64,000 nucleotides of DNA from Oscillospiraceae bacterium (lineage in GTDB: Bacteria > Bacillota > Clostridia > Oscillospirales > Oscillospiraceae): assembly GCA_017550645.1 (NCBI GenBank), contig JAFZOI010000013.1, positions 62,001-126,000 on the forward strand, in the 5' to 3' direction. A program made the translations under genes and the position numbers. Under the pieces are notes generated by a model. The model did no database searches. It had not been told where the DNA came from and worked only from the letters and a program-made list of their open reading frames with translations. Shown here one piece after another: positions 17,145-24,526 of this stretch. Positions within the stretch are counted from its first letter, which is position 1, and every line of letters starts with the position of its first letter.

Positions 17145-17827
17145 TTCTTTTCCTCCTTTGCGATAACGACGGTATAGTATCCGGCGTCGGCGGGTATCTC
17201 GCCCGCGCGGCGGTAGAGCCTTTCGTTCTCCGTGCCGCAGTTTTCGGCGCCGCAGAGCCTTTGCCCCGCGCCGTCTGCGGCGGCGAGGAGCGCGGGCAGA
17301 TTTCCCTTCATAAAGACCTTGCTGCCCGGGTAGGCGAGCGTCTTTTCCGCGTTGTCCGCGCCGCCCGGGATGATATGCAGCTCCTCGACGTCCTCGCAGA
17401 GCGGGACGCCGAGAGCGGCCGCCGACGCGCAGAACGACGTAACGCCCGGAACGAGCCTCGCGTCGTATCCGAGTTCGGCGAGGCGTGCATGGAGATAGCC
17501 ATAGGTCGAATAGACCGTCGGATCGCCCAAAGTCAGGAATACGACCGTCTTCCCCTCGTCGAGCGCGGCGGCCAGCTTCGCGGCCCCCGCTTCATAGGCG
17601 CGTTCGCGGACGGCCATGTCGCGCGTCATGGGCATGTCTATCTCAAGAATGGGTTTTTCATCTATCTCAGGCACGGCCCCGGAGGCTATGCGCAGAGCAA
17701 AGCATTTATCCTTTTCCTTATGCGGCACGGCTATCTCGTCGCACTCTCTGATGAGCCTTGCCGCCTTGAGCGTCAGAAGCTCCGGGTCTCCGGGCCCGAC
17801 GCCCACGCCGTATAAAACGCCTTTCAT
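17141..17827 (-). CDS. cbiL: Cobalt-precorrin-2 C20-methyltransferase
   Basis: 228 residues. LYGVGVGPGDPELLTLKA, TLGDPTVYSTYGYLH and PGVTSFCASAA match CbiL/CobI, the first committed methylation after cobalt insertion. The ATG at 17827 overlaps the cbiD stop (ATGA); the longer open frame upstream lies inside cbiD. Confidence 0.93.
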   Translation of the reverse strand: MKGVLYGVGVGPGDPELLTLKAARLIRECDEIAVPHKEKDKCFALRIASGAVPEIDEKPILEIDMPMTRDMAVRERAYEAGAAKLAAALDEGKTVVFLTLGDPTVYSTYGYLHARLAELGYDARLVPGVTSFCASAAALGVPLCEDVEELHIIPGGADNAEKTLAYPGSKVFMKGNLPALLAAADGAGQRLCGAENCGTENERLYRRAGEIPADAGYYTVVIAKEEKK

Positions 17828-18984
17828 TCGGTCTTTTCTCTCTTTCTCATTTCCTCGAGCCACGCCCGGGCGGGGCCGGTCGTGCAGAGCGTCCCGTAGT
17901 CCTCGGAAAAGACTATCGCGCCGATGACGCACTTGTCGCGGACGCGGTTTTTCAGATAGAAGTCTATCTTCTCCTCCACAGCGGCCATCGTTTTTTCGAG
18001 CAGGCCGGCTTCATTTATAACGCGGAGCATCTCGTCGGTCGTGACGCATTCGAGTATCTGCCTGGCAAGCGCCGCATCGGCTCCGGCGCGGATGGCGGCG
18101 ACTGCCATGAGCTCGGCGCGGCAATCGGCCTCGCGCGAATGAGTGTTCATGACGCCTCCCGATACCTTTATGAGCTTGCCTATATGCCCGATCAGGAGGA
18201 CCTCTTCAAAGCCCTCGTTGGCCGCCATATCGACGACCTTGCCGACGAAATTGGAGCATTTGACGAGATCGCTCTCGGGAATGGCACAGACGGCGTTGGC
18301 AAAATCCGCGCCGTAGTTGCCCGGAGTGATTATCACGCGCTTCGTCCCGAGAGCGCGTTTCTGCCTGACCTCGAGCTCGATGCTGGCAAGGAGCGCCTCC
18401 TCGCTCATGGGCTCGACGATCCCGCTCGTACCGAGGACGGAGATGCCGCCCACGATGCCGAGGCGCGGATTGAACGTTTTTTGCGCGAGCTCCACGCCTG
18501 CGGGAATGGAGATCGTTATGTCTATGCCGACGGTAGCGCCGCAGTCGTCCATGGCCTCCTCGGCCGCGCGGCGTATCATCTCCATTGGGACGGGGTTTAT
18601 CGCAGCAGCGCCTATGGGCTGCTTGAGCCCCGGCTTCGTCACGCGGCCTACGCCGACTCCGCCGTCGACTCCGACGCCGGGCTCTGCTCTCAGCTTCGCC
18701 TCGGCAAAGACGAGCACGCCGTCGGTCACGTCGGGGTCGTCGCCGCTGAACTTTCTGATGGCGCAGGACGCCGCGCCGTCCTTATATTCCGGTTCGAGCA
18801 CCTCAAGGTCGAGCTCGATGCCCTTGGGCGTCATGAGCTTGACGGACTCGGGAGTCTTCCCCGTTAGGAGCATCATCGTCGCCGCCTTGGCGGCCGCCGA
18901 GGCGCAAGTCCCCGTCGTGTAGCCGAAGCGGAGCTTCTTGCCGTCTTTCATGACGTAATATGGCTCTATTCCCGTTTCATGCAT
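17824..18984 (-). CDS. cbiD: Cobalt-precorrin-5B C1-methyltransferase
   Basis: 386 residues, typical CbiD. The N-terminal block GYTTGTCASAAAKAA (residues 21-35) and LGIVGGISVLGTSGIVEPMS are diagnostic. CbiD is specific to the anaerobic pathway. It overlaps cobD by 8 bp. Confidence 0.95.
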   Translation of the reverse strand: MHETGIEPYYVMKDGKKLRFGYTTGTCASAAAKAATMMLLTGKTPESVKLMTPKGIELDLEVLEPEYKDGAASCAIRKFSGDDPDVTDGVLVFAEAKLRAEPGVGVDGGVGVGRVTKPGLKQPIGAAAINPVPMEMIRRAAEEAMDDCGATVGIDITISIPAGVELAQKTFNPRLGIVGGISVLGTSGIVEPMSEEALLASIELEVRQKRALGTKRVIITPGNYGADFANAVCAIPESDLVKCSNFVGKVVDMAANEGFEEVLLIGHIGKLIKVSGGVMNTHSREADCRAELMAVAAIRAGADAALARQILECVTTDEMLRVINEAGLLEKTMAAVEEKIDFYLKNRVRDKCVIGAIVFSEDYGTLCTTGPARAWLEEMRKREKTE

Positions 18985-20029
18985 TTTTGATCTCCCCGAT
19001 CGCTCTGATGAGCGCCTCGTTCTCGCGGCGCGTGCGCACCGCTATCCTCAGATCGCCGTCCGTCAGGCCGCGGTAATTGGCGCAGCTGCGGACGAGTATG
19101 CCCTTTTCCGCAAGAGCGGCGGCGAGACCGGGCTCGCCGGAGAGCATGAGATAATTCGCGTCGCCCGGCAGGACCGAAACGCCGAGGCGCGCAAGTTCGC
19201 CGATGAGATAGGGCTTTTCCGTTTTGAAAAGCTCGCGCGCCATTTCCGGCCACTCGGGGCAGTCGAGCGCAGCGAGACCCGCCGCCTGCGCGAGGGACGA
19301 GACGTTCCACGGCTGCGAGACGGCGCATATCGCGTCGAGCATGGCGGCGTTGCGGCACACGGCGTAACCGAGGCGCGCGCCGGCCATGCCGTAGGCCTTC
19401 GTAAAGGCGCGAAGCAGGAAAACTCGGTCGTTTTCGCGCAGATACGGCGTCAGCGAAAATGCCTTGTCCGAGTCCGTAAGCTCAAGGAAGCACTCGTCAA
19501 GGAAAAGCCATGTTCCCGTCTCGCGGCAGCGTGCGAGGATATCGAGCAGGAGCGCCCGCTCTATGCAGCGGCCTGTCGGATTGTTCGGGCTGCAGAGCAT
19601 GACGAGGTCCGTGTCCGAGTCTATTTTGCTTATAATATCGCCCGTGACTTCAAAGCCGTTTTCGCGGCGGAGCTCATAGTGCTCCGCGCGGCGGCCCGCA
19701 GCGGTCAGCGCGCTCTCATAGTCGGAAAAGGACGGCACGGGAAGCAGGGTCTTTTGCGGAGCGAGGGCGAGGGCGAACTGATAGATGAGCTCGGCCGCGC
19801 CGTTGCCGCAGACGAGATCGCGCGGCCCGACGCCCAGCATTCCGGCGAGCTTTTCCCGGAGCGGGGCGCAGTACGGGTCGGGATACGCGGCGAGATCGGC
19901 GGCCGCCGCATATATGGCGGAGACGACCTTTTCCGGCGTGCCGAAGGGATTGACGTTGGCGGAAAAATCGAGCGAGACCTCGCGCGAATAGACGTCCCCG
20001 CCGTGGGTGTATTTTCCGTTTACCACCAT
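18977..20029 (-). CDS. cobD: Threonine-phosphate decarboxylase-like PLP enzyme
   Basis: 350 residues of the class I/II aminotransferase fold. The PLP lysine is Lys211 in LRAFTKAYGMAGARLGY; SPNNPTGR and the N-terminal SANVNPFG block are the HisC/CobD type. In a cobalamin operon next to cbiB it should make (R)-1-amino-2-propanol phosphate from L-threonine phosphate for the nucleotide loop. HisC-like specificity cannot be excluded from sequence alone. It overlaps cbiB by 10 bp. Confidence 0.85.
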   Translation of the reverse strand: MVVNGKYTHGGDVYSREVSLDFSANVNPFGTPEKVVSAIYAAAADLAAYPDPYCAPLREKLAGMLGVGPRDLVCGNGAAELIYQFALALAPQKTLLPVPSFSDYESALTAAGRRAEHYELRRENGFEVTGDIISKIDSDTDLVMLCSPNNPTGRCIERALLLDILARCRETGTWLFLDECFLELTDSDKAFSLTPYLRENDRVFLLRAFTKAYGMAGARLGYAVCRNAAMLDAICAVSQPWNVSSLAQAAGLAALDCPEWPEMARELFKTEKPYLIGELARLGVSVLPGDANYLMLSGEPGLAAALAEKGILVRSCANYRGLTDGDLRIAVRTRRENEALIRAIGEIKNA

Positions 20030-21009
20030 GGCATGCCTCCGAAAAATGCGCCGAGCAGGCCTATCACCTCGAAAACTATCAGGGCGATGACGCTCGCGCC
20101 GTACATGAGCCGCGACGCGTTCCTCACGTCGCCGCGGACGACCTCGCGGTCGGGATCGCCCTGCGTCGGCTTATGATGCAGCTTGCCGAAATAGCTGGCG
20201 TCCCCGCCGAGTCTTACGTGCAGAGCGCCCGCGCATACGGCTTCCGTCTGCGCGGAGTTGGGGCTGGGAGAATTTCTCCCGTCGCGCCGCCATATTCGGG
20301 CGGCGTTCTTGGCGTCATAGCCGAGTATACCCGCCGCGGCCGTCATGAAAAGGGCGGCTATGCGCGCGGGGATGAAGTTCACGACGTCGTCGAACTTCGC
20401 GGCAAATCTGCCGAAATACATATACTTGTCGTTCTTGTAGCCGACCATGGAGTCCATGGTGTTGACGGCCTTATACATGAAGCCGCCTACAGGGCCGCCG
20501 AGCAGCATCCAGAAAAGAGGGGCCACGACGCCGTCCGTCGTATTCTCCGCGACGGTCTCCACCGCCGCCTTGACGACCTCTTCCTCCGAGAGCTCGTCCG
20601 TATCCCTGCCGACCAGCATGCCGACCTGACGGCGCGCCGCGGGAAGCCCCTCCCGCTCGAGCGCGTCGACGACCTTTTTCGCCTCGTCGCGCAGGCAGCG
20701 CGCGGCGAGTATCTGCCAGCACATGACGCAGCAGACGCCGAAATACAGCCAGATGCTGACGACGCGGCACGCAAACAGTATTCCGAAAACGACCGCGCCG
20801 GTGAGCACGACGACGATGTACGTCATGACGAGCCCGGCGGCGAATTCGCCGCGGTCCGTTTTCGGAAACGCCTTGCGCAGGAGCGTTTCAAGGAGGGATA
20901 TGAGCCTGCCTATAAACGTGACCGGATGCGGAATGAACGCGGGATCGCCGACGAAGCAGTCGATGATGAATCCCGCGGCTATGGCCGCAAGCGTCAGCTT
21001 GTACGTCAC
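20020..21009 (-). CDS. cbiB: Adenosylcobinamide-phosphate synthase (membrane)
   Basis: 329 residues. Polytopic, with the N-terminal FIIDCFVGDPAFIPHPV block, ENTTDGVVAPLFW, NTMDSMVGYKN and a SPNSAQTEA-type motif, all typical of CbiB. It joins aminopropanol phosphate to adenosylcobyric acid. The start is GTG at 21009, preceded by AAGGAGAG; an upstream ATG at 21075 lacks a ribosome-binding site and extends into the hairpin region. Confidence 0.93.
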   Translation of the reverse strand: MTYKLTLAAIAAGFIIDCFVGDPAFIPHPVTFIGRLISLLETLLRKAFPKTDRGEFAAGLVMTYIVVVLTGAVVFGILFACRVVSIWLYFGVCCVMCWQILAARCLRDEAKKVVDALEREGLPAARRQVGMLVGRDTDELSEEEVVKAAVETVAENTTDGVVAPLFWMLLGGPVGGFMYKAVNTMDSMVGYKNDKYMYFGRFAAKFDDVVNFIPARIAALFMTAAAGILGYDAKNAARIWRRDGRNSPSPNSAQTEAVCAGALHVRLGGDASYFGKLHHKPTQGDPDREVVRGDVRNASRLMYGASVIALIVFEVIGLLGAFFGGMPWW

Positions 21010-21053
21010 GATCAAGTCTCTCCTTTCATATGTGTTTCCGAATACAAGGATTC

Positions 21054-21091
21054 GGCGGCGCGGTCTCGTCGTCATACGGGGCCGCGCCGCC
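21054..21091 (-). other. GC-rich hairpin inside the cobalamin operon
   Basis: A perfect 10-bp inverted repeat, GGCGGCGCGG (21054-21063) and CCGCGCCGCC (21082-21091), lies in the 105-bp gap between the small lipoprotein gene and cbiB. No T-run follows. It could stabilise the upstream mRNA, act as a processing site, or attenuate partially so that the two lipoprotein genes are made in excess. Confidence 0.5.
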
Positions 21092-21114
21092 GGATAAACC
21101 TATCTCGTCATGTA

Positions 21115-21675
21115 TCAGTCAGCAGGCAAAGAAACGCTGACTTTATGATCATACCATTTGCCCTTCGTCCCAACGAGCGCGAGATCGAATTCCTCATCAA
21201 GATACGGAACGGGGATGTCGAAGGCGTGTACATCGTCGGTGTAACCGTCGTCGTACGTCACCTTTTCGACCGTAGCCTCAAGAAGCTCTGCGCCGTCCTT
21301 CTGCGCGTCCTCGGCAAGGCCGCAGAAGAGGTTGACGATGCCGTCGGAGGCAAGCGTGACGTGTATGGTCATTTTCCCGTCCTTGACGGTCAGATCGCCG
21401 AGGTCGTTATAGACTTCGTTGACGTGGAACATGCTGCTGTCTGTCTTGAATATCGCCTTGTACTCTCCGTCTTCCAGCGGGCATTCCGGAGCGGGCTCGC
21501 CGGAGGGCTCGGCAGACGGCTGCTCAGAGGGGACTGCCGAAGGCTCGACGGTGGGTTCGGCAGCGGGTTCGGCGGAGGATATGTCGGCCGGCCCGGCAGA
21601 AGGCTTGGCGGCGCACCCGGCCGCAAATGCGGCAAACAGAACGACAGCTAGCAGCAGTGCAATGGTTTTCTTCAT
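21115..21675 (-). CDS. Small lipoprotein with a beta-rich C-terminal domain, partner of the CbiK lipoprotein
   Basis: 186 residues. Lipoprotein signal ending in AAGC (Cys21), a Pro/Ser/Glu spacer to about residue 68, then a domain of about 115 residues (EYKAIFKTDSSMFHV, LTVKDGKMTIHVTLAS, WYDHKVSVS). This domain type occurs in clostridial iron/heme and metal uptake lipoproteins, but the match is by general resemblance only. It lies 17 bp after the tandem CbiK gene under the cobalamin riboswitch, so cobalt or corrinoid binding is a reasonable inference, not shown. Confidence 0.65.
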   Translation of the reverse strand: MKKTIALLLAVVLFAAFAAGCAAKPSAGPADISSAEPAAEPTVEPSAVPSEQPSAEPSGEPAPECPLEDGEYKAIFKTDSSMFHVNEVYNDLGDLTVKDGKMTIHVTLASDGIVNLFCGLAEDAQKDGAELLEATVEKVTYDDGYTDDVHAFDIPVPYLDEEFDLALVGTKGKWYDHKVSVSLPAD

Positions 21676-21692
21676 GATTTTAACTTCCTTTA

Positions 21693-23960
21693 TTACTTAA
21701 TGACAGCTTTTGCGTGAGCGACGTATATCTCCTGAACTGCGGGAATGCGGCCGAGGCCGGAGATCTGGCACTGCACGCCGGCGAAAAGGCCGGAATCTTC
21801 AAACTGGCATTTCCAGGAGTCTTCCTCGTCACCGGCCATGTCGTTATTGGCGTGGTCGCCCGCAACTACCATGAGGGGACGGAGGATGACCTTGTCGTAA
21901 CCGGCGGCATGGACCGCCTCGATGACGGCCTCGCAGGCGGTCTCTTCGGGCTCGCCCTCGACCGTGCCGATGAACACGTTCTTATAGCCGAGGTTATTCA
22001 TCTGGGTCTGCATCTGGCTGTAGGTGACGGCAGCCCTGTGGGAGGTGCCGTGGCCCATGAGCACAAAGGCGACTCCGGCCGCCTCGGCATTCTCGAGGCT
22101 GTCGAAACCGGCTTCGGCGACGGCAGCGGCAACGACCGCCTTGGCGACGGTCTCCTTGTCGGCGTTGACCTCGGAGGCGTCGGCTCCGACTTCGCCGAGA
22201 AGAGGCTCTGAGATAACGAGAGATTCAAACTTGTCGGCATAGGCGTCGGCGGCAGCCTTGAGCTCGTCGTATTCGGCGCCGTGCATCAGGTGGGTCGGCT
22301 GGATGACGAGGTTCTTGACGCCGTTGGCGACGGCGCGTTCAAGAGCCTGATCCATGTTGTCTATAAACTCGCCGTCGCGGGCCTGAACGTGGTTGATGAT
22401 GATCTGCGCGGTGAAGGCGCGGCGCACGGACCAGTCGGGGAAGGCTTCCTGAAGGGCTTTCTCGATGCCGCCGATATCCTCGGCGCGGCTTCCGTTGAAG
22501 GAGGTGCCGAAGCTCACGACGAGAAGCTCGTTCTCGCCGATCTCGTCGGCGTTGAGGGGATCGTCGAGCGAGGCGTCGCCGGTATCTCTGCCGAAGTAAT
22601 CGGGATCGGCGAACTCACCCTCGACGAGCTCCTTCTGAGCGTCGGTCAGGGCGTCCCACGCGGCCTTCGCGGCGGCGCACTGGGCGTCGGTGTCTTCAGT
22701 CCTCTGCTGGACATAGATCGCGTCTATAAGAGCGGCGACGGCGTCGGCGGCCTCCTGATCGGGATCGCCGAGGACCGCGGCGGTGTGCTCAACGTAGAGC
22801 GCCTGGACGTCCTTGATGCGGCCGAGGCCGGAGATCTGGCAGTCAACGCTGGTGAAAGCGCCGCTGGCAACGAACATGCTCTTCCAGGAATCCTCGTCGT
22901 CGCCGGCCATGTCGTTGTTGGCGTGGTCGCCCGCGACGACCATAAGGGGACGAAGGATGACCTTGTCATAGCCCGCTGCCTTGACGGCCTCAATGACGGC
23001 CTCGCATGCAGTCTCCTCGGGCTCGCCCTCGACCGTGCCGATGAACACGTTCTTATAGCCGAGGTTATTCATCTGGGTCTGCATCTGGCTGTAGGTGACG
23101 GCGGCCTTGTGAGAGGTGCCGTGGCCCATCAGCACGAACGCTACGCCGTCGTCGGCGGCGGCTACAAGGCTGTCGTAGCCGGCCTTCGCGACGGCTTCCG
23201 CCACTACGGCCTTCGCAACGCGCTCCTTGTCGGCGTTGACCTCGGAAGCGTTCGCTCCGACTTCACCGAGAAGAGGCTCGGAGATGATGATGCTCTCAAA
23301 CTTGTCGGCATAGGCGTCGGCGGCGGCCTTGAGCTCGTCGTACTCGGCTCCGTGCATAAGATGCGTCGGCTGGATGACGAGGTTCTTGACGCCGTTGGCG
23401 ACGGCGCGCTCAAGAGCCTGATCCATATTGTCTATAAACTCGCCGTCACGGGCCTGGACGTGGTTGATGATGATCTGCGCGGTGAAGGCGCGGCGCACTG
23501 CCCAATCGGGGAACGCGGCCTGCAGAGCCTTCTCTATGCCGCCGATGTCCTCGGCGCGGCTGTCGTTGAACGAGGTTCCGAAGCTCACGACGAGAAGCTC
23601 GTTCTCACCGATGCCGTCGGCGTTGAGGGGATCGTCCTTCGAGGCGTCGCCGGTGTCTCTGCCGAAGTAATCGGGATCGGCGAATTCACCCTCGACGAGC
23701 TCCTTCTGAGCGTCGGTCAGGGCGTCCCACGCGGCCTTCGCGGCGGCGCACTGTGCGTCGGTGTCTTCAGTCCTCTGCTGGACGTAGATGCCGTCGATAA
23801 GAGCGGCGACGGCGTCGGCGGCTTCCTGATCGTTGTTGCCGGCAGGCTCGGGCTCGACAGTCGGCTCTGCAGTGGGAGTCACTGTCGGCTTCGCGGCGCA
23901 TCCCGCGAGGCAGAGAGCCACGAGAGCAACGATCAGTGCAATTGCGAGCAGTTTCTTCAT
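21693..23960 (-). CDS. cbiK: Exported lipoprotein with two tandem CbiK (sirohydrochlorin cobaltochelatase) modules
   Basis: 755 residues, about three times the usual CbiK length. A signal peptide with lipobox LAGC (Cys21) is followed by two repeats of about 357 residues (44-400 and 401-755). Each repeat has a short helical AWDALTDAQKELVEG module, as in clostridial surface proteins, then a complete CbiK domain with LVVSFGTSF, QPTHLMHG (His200/203 and 557/560), VLMGHGTSH (His280/284 and 637/641) and GDHANND. CbiK inserts cobalt into sirohydrochlorin; the His residues are the catalytic and metal ligands of the family. First gene after the cobalamin riboswitch. Lipid anchoring implies an extracytoplasmic role. 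Confidence 0.88.
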   Translation of the reverse strand: MKKLLAIALIVALVALCLAGCAAKPTVTPTAEPTVEPEPAGNNDQEAADAVAALIDGIYVQQRTEDTDAQCAAAKAAWDALTDAQKELVEGEFADPDYFGRDTGDASKDDPLNADGIGENELLVVSFGTSFNDSRAEDIGGIEKALQAAFPDWAVRRAFTAQIIINHVQARDGEFIDNMDQALERAVANGVKNLVIQPTHLMHGAEYDELKAAADAYADKFESIIISEPLLGEVGANASEVNADKERVAKAVVAEAVAKAGYDSLVAAADDGVAFVLMGHGTSHKAAVTYSQMQTQMNNLGYKNVFIGTVEGEPEETACEAVIEAVKAAGYDKVILRPLMVVAGDHANNDMAGDDEDSWKSMFVASGAFTSVDCQISGLGRIKDVQALYVEHTAAVLGDPDQEAADAVAALIDAIYVQQRTEDTDAQCAAAKAAWDALTDAQKELVEGEFADPDYFGRDTGDASLDDPLNADEIGENELLVVSFGTSFNGSRAEDIGGIEKALQEAFPDWSVRRAFTAQIIINHVQARDGEFIDNMDQALERAVANGVKNLVIQPTHLMHGAEYDELKAAADAYADKFESLVISEPLLGEVGADASEVNADKETVAKAVVAAAVAEAGFDSLENAEAAGVAFVLMGHGTSHRAAVTYSQMQTQMNNLGYKNVFIGTVEGEPEETACEAVIEAVHAAGYDKVILRPLMVVAGDHANNDMAGDEEDSWKCQFEDSGLFAGVQCQISGLGRIPAVQEIYVAHAKAVIK
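21696..22760 (-). repeat. CbiK tandem repeat, copy 2
   Basis: In-frame copy (residues 401-755) of the 1,071-bp unit. Long stretches are identical to copy 1 in DNA, for example around 21970-22020 versus 23050-23100. That implies a recent duplication or ongoing gene conversion. Confidence 0.9.
22761..23831 (-). repeat. CbiK tandem repeat, copy 1
   Basis: First 1,071-bp unit (residues 44-400): a helical ALTDAQK module plus a CbiK domain. Most differences between copies are in the segment near residues 360-375 and the helix near residue 265. Confidence 0.9.
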
Positions 23961-24041
23961 TTTTTTGTTTTCCTCCTTGTTTTTGGACGGGGTCCATCTG
24001 ACGTATGTAAAAATTTACATCAGGCATCATCAAACGGCACG

Positions 24042-24072
24042 AAAAAAAATCTCCTTACCGATCGGTAAAGAG
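24042..24072 (-). terminator. Intrinsic terminator, expression platform of the cobalamin riboswitch
   Basis: On the minus strand: CTCTTTACC, loop GATC, GGTAAGGAG (stem 24051-24072 with one G-U pair), then A and eight T (24049-24042). It sits between the aptamer (24178-24356) and the CbiK start (23960), as expected for transcription-terminating cobalamin riboswitches. Confidence 0.8.
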
Positions 24073-24177
24073 GTTGATGATACGACTCCGCCGCAAAATG
24101 CGAACGGGCCCGCTCAGGACCCAGTGCGGAGAACGGCATGATCAAGTCCTCGTGATCCCGGGAGATAATTCCCGCGC

Positions 24178-24356
24178 CGGCTGACGGCAGGTTTCCTGGC
24201 TCGCGACTTGACCGCTGCGCCGCCTTCCCGATTTCTCAGTGGCCGTGTTTCCACATGGCGAAGCGTTATCGCATACAGTGACGAGATCGCACAGGCCTTT
24301 TACCTGTTTCCCTTTTACCCGCTTAGCCCCAAACGGAGCGAAGCGGCACCGACAGC
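24178..24356 (-). promoter_or_regulatory. Cobalamin (adenosylcobalamin) riboswitch
   Basis: The minus strand shows the B12 box GCCACTG (24243-24237), then GGGAAGGC, and the 3' element AGCCAGGAAACCTGCC (24201-24186), in the order and spacing of cobalamin riboswitch aptamers. The 5' part pairs GCCGCTTCG with an AAGCGG element near 24318-24352. It precedes the tandem CbiK gene and, by continuity of the operon, should control all genes down to 7384. Confidence 0.93.
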
Positions 24357-24378
24357 AATACTCTATTAATTTTGTCCT

Positions 24379-24408
24379 ATTATATAGCTTCCCGTCTCGT
24401 AATGTCAA
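24379..24408 (-). promoter_or_regulatory. Sigma-A promoter of the cobalamin operon
   Basis: TTGACA (24408-24403), 18-bp spacer, TATAAT (24384-24379) on the minus strand. Transcription would begin near 24372, just before the riboswitch, giving a leader of about 410 nt. Confidence 0.8.
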
Positions 24409-24466
24409 TAAGTTTCGCTATTATAAATTGAAGCGCTAACGGCTCGGCAAGTTCATATCGGACGTA

Positions 24467-24512
24467 GAAAAAAAGGCGCGCCGGAGCCCTTTTTTTGCGG
24501 AGCTCCGGCGCG
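24467..24512 (-). terminator. Terminator of the carboxylesterase gene
   Basis: An 11-bp perfect stem CGCGCCGGAGC (24477-24487) and GCTCCGGCGCG (24502-24512), followed on the minus strand by a T-run (24474-24467). It separates the esterase from the cobalamin promoter. Confidence 0.85.
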
Positions 24513-24526
24513 AATATGCGCTATAT

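Noticed and set aside
22281..24068. 595-codon open frame antisense to the tandem CbiK gene
   Set aside because: Its internal repeat simply mirrors the CbiK duplication, and it runs over the riboswitch terminator region. No family features.
24159..24176. Small CGGGA/TCCCG hairpin after the riboswitch aptamer as the terminator
   Set aside because: No T-run follows it; the hairpin at 24051-24072 with eight T is the convincing terminator.
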